Of a stretch of 64,000 bases of DNA, positions 63,818-64,000 are shown one piece after another. The notes under the pieces are model-generated. The model was not told the origin of the DNA. It saw nothing but the letters and a program-made list of their open reading frames with translations, and did no database searches. Location: positions 992,001 to 1,056,000 of the forward strand of contig JACJXT010000011.1 in NCBI GenBank assembly GCA_020636535.1. Direction: 5' to 3'. Origin of the DNA: Chitinophagales bacterium (GTDB taxonomy: Bacteria; Bacteroidota; Bacteroidia; Chitinophagales; JADIYW01). A program made the position numbers and the translations under genes. The number at the start of each line of letters is the position of its first letter. The first letter of the stretch is position 1.

Positions 63818-63880
63818 GATTATATTTGAACTGTAAACCTATATCAGTATTTAACTAAATAACTGTAAACTTTTTTTAGG
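63801..63880. repeat. Three copies of the terminal motif at the IS3 right end
   Basis: CTGTAAACCTATTTTAGG (63801-63818), CTGTAAACCTAT (63831-63842) and CTGTAAACTTTTTTTAGG (63863-63880). Starts are 30 and 32 bp apart. The first copy matches the left end better than the outermost one and overlaps the orfB stop. Confidence 0.7.
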
Positions 63881-63888
63881 ACGATACA

Positions 63889-64000
63889 TAATCCTCGTCC
63901 TTGCGAGCGGATGAAAGTAGCGAAGCAATCTAAAGTTTGAGATTGCCACAATTTTGTTCGTACCTCTCAGAATTTCGCAATAGACGGTCTTATTATCAAT
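63889..64000. repeat. 207-bp tandem unit, seventh copy (cut by window end)
   Basis: Resumes TAATCCTCGTCCTTGCG directly after the IS3 element, continuing the array at 61184-62447; unit start CCTCG at 63893. At least 108 bp of the seventh unit are in the window. Confidence 0.9.

Larger units (their letters stand above)
62448..63888 (+). mobile_element. IS3-family insertion sequence in the tandem array, 1441 bp
   Basis: Starts TGTCTTGTCCTAAAATAGG and ends in the complement of TGTATCGTCCTAAAAAAAG, imperfect inverted repeats of about 25 bp with TG...CA ends. TAA is duplicated at 62445-62447 and 63889-63891 (4- or 5-bp readings are possible because of the neighbouring T and A). orfA and orfB are complete. 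The right end has three copies of the terminal motif 30-32 bp apart. Confidence 0.9.

Overview
The window is AT-rich DNA from a member of the Bacteroidota. Four proteins carry type IX secretion tails (type A or type B/gliding-motility). Start codons lack a Shine-Dalgarno sequence and sit in A-rich context. Several genes are preceded by the Bacteroidota -7 element TAnnTTTG. Many genes belong to families typical of the phylum (DUF4783, SpmA-SpmB fusion, GNAT-argG-argC, multicopper oxidase fused to an outer-membrane domain). I cannot place it more finely than phylum. No rRNA or tRNA gene and no CRISPR array was seen.

Layout. 1-6.5 kb: a truncated secreted-protein gene, nadC and a DUF4783 gene on the minus strand, divergent from a tight gpmI-lipoprotein-hisS operon, then a membrane/redox fusion protein. 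6.5-14 kb: minus-strand operon comF > beta-helix lipoprotein > membrane patatin > 1008-residue type B secreted adhesin-like protein. 14-25 kb: radA and queA (sharing a bidirectional terminator), an ABC permease, a type A secreted protein, an RsmB-type methyltransferase, a MORN-like secreted protein, an SpmA-SpmB protein, a frame-split YhcG/DUF1016 nuclease gene and an OafA-type acyltransferase. 25-31.6 kb: an IS1634-family element between perfect 333-bp direct repeats, a thioesterase, an MscS channel, a palindrome-rich gap and RNase R. 31.6-42.4 kb: a large SF1 helicase, two tandem Tat-exported GMC oxidoreductases, coaD, a MarR regulator and a 616-residue PD-(D/E)XK protein of unknown role. 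42.5-44.3 kb: a small secreted-protein gene cut by an IS256-like element whose 8-bp target duplication allows exact in-frame reconstruction. 44.3-54 kb: argC, argG and a Cys-bearing GNAT gene, lgt, purS, several hypotheticals, a DUF1569 protein, an MpaB-type protein, Sua5 and a PDZ protein with a type A tail. 54-61 kb: a START-domain protein and a copper-handling cluster (Cys-rich small protein, HMA-DUF3347 protein, CopA ATPase, multicopper oxidase with outer-membrane tail). 61-64 kb: six near-identical 207-bp tandem units, interrupted in the seventh by an IS3-family element with a clear A AAA AAG frameshift site; the array runs off the window.

How parts work together. The copper cluster is the clearest functional unit: periplasmic metal-binding proteins, an inner-membrane Cu(I) exporter and a periplasmic oxidase with an outer-membrane anchor. 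GNAT-argG-argC is the start of an arginine operon; the rest of the usual cluster is absent. gpmI, hisS, nadC, coaD, purS, queA, rnr, radA and lgt are housekeeping genes.

Most notable: three insertion elements with exact boundaries (one with a 333-bp target duplication, long for almost any IS family but known for IS1634), the 207-bp satellite array, hairpins sharing a GTA triloop, promoter elements placed so close to start codons that several mRNAs should be leaderless, a YhcG nuclease split with an ATGA overlap, and the 616-residue PD-(D/E)XK protein with no recognised N-terminal half.
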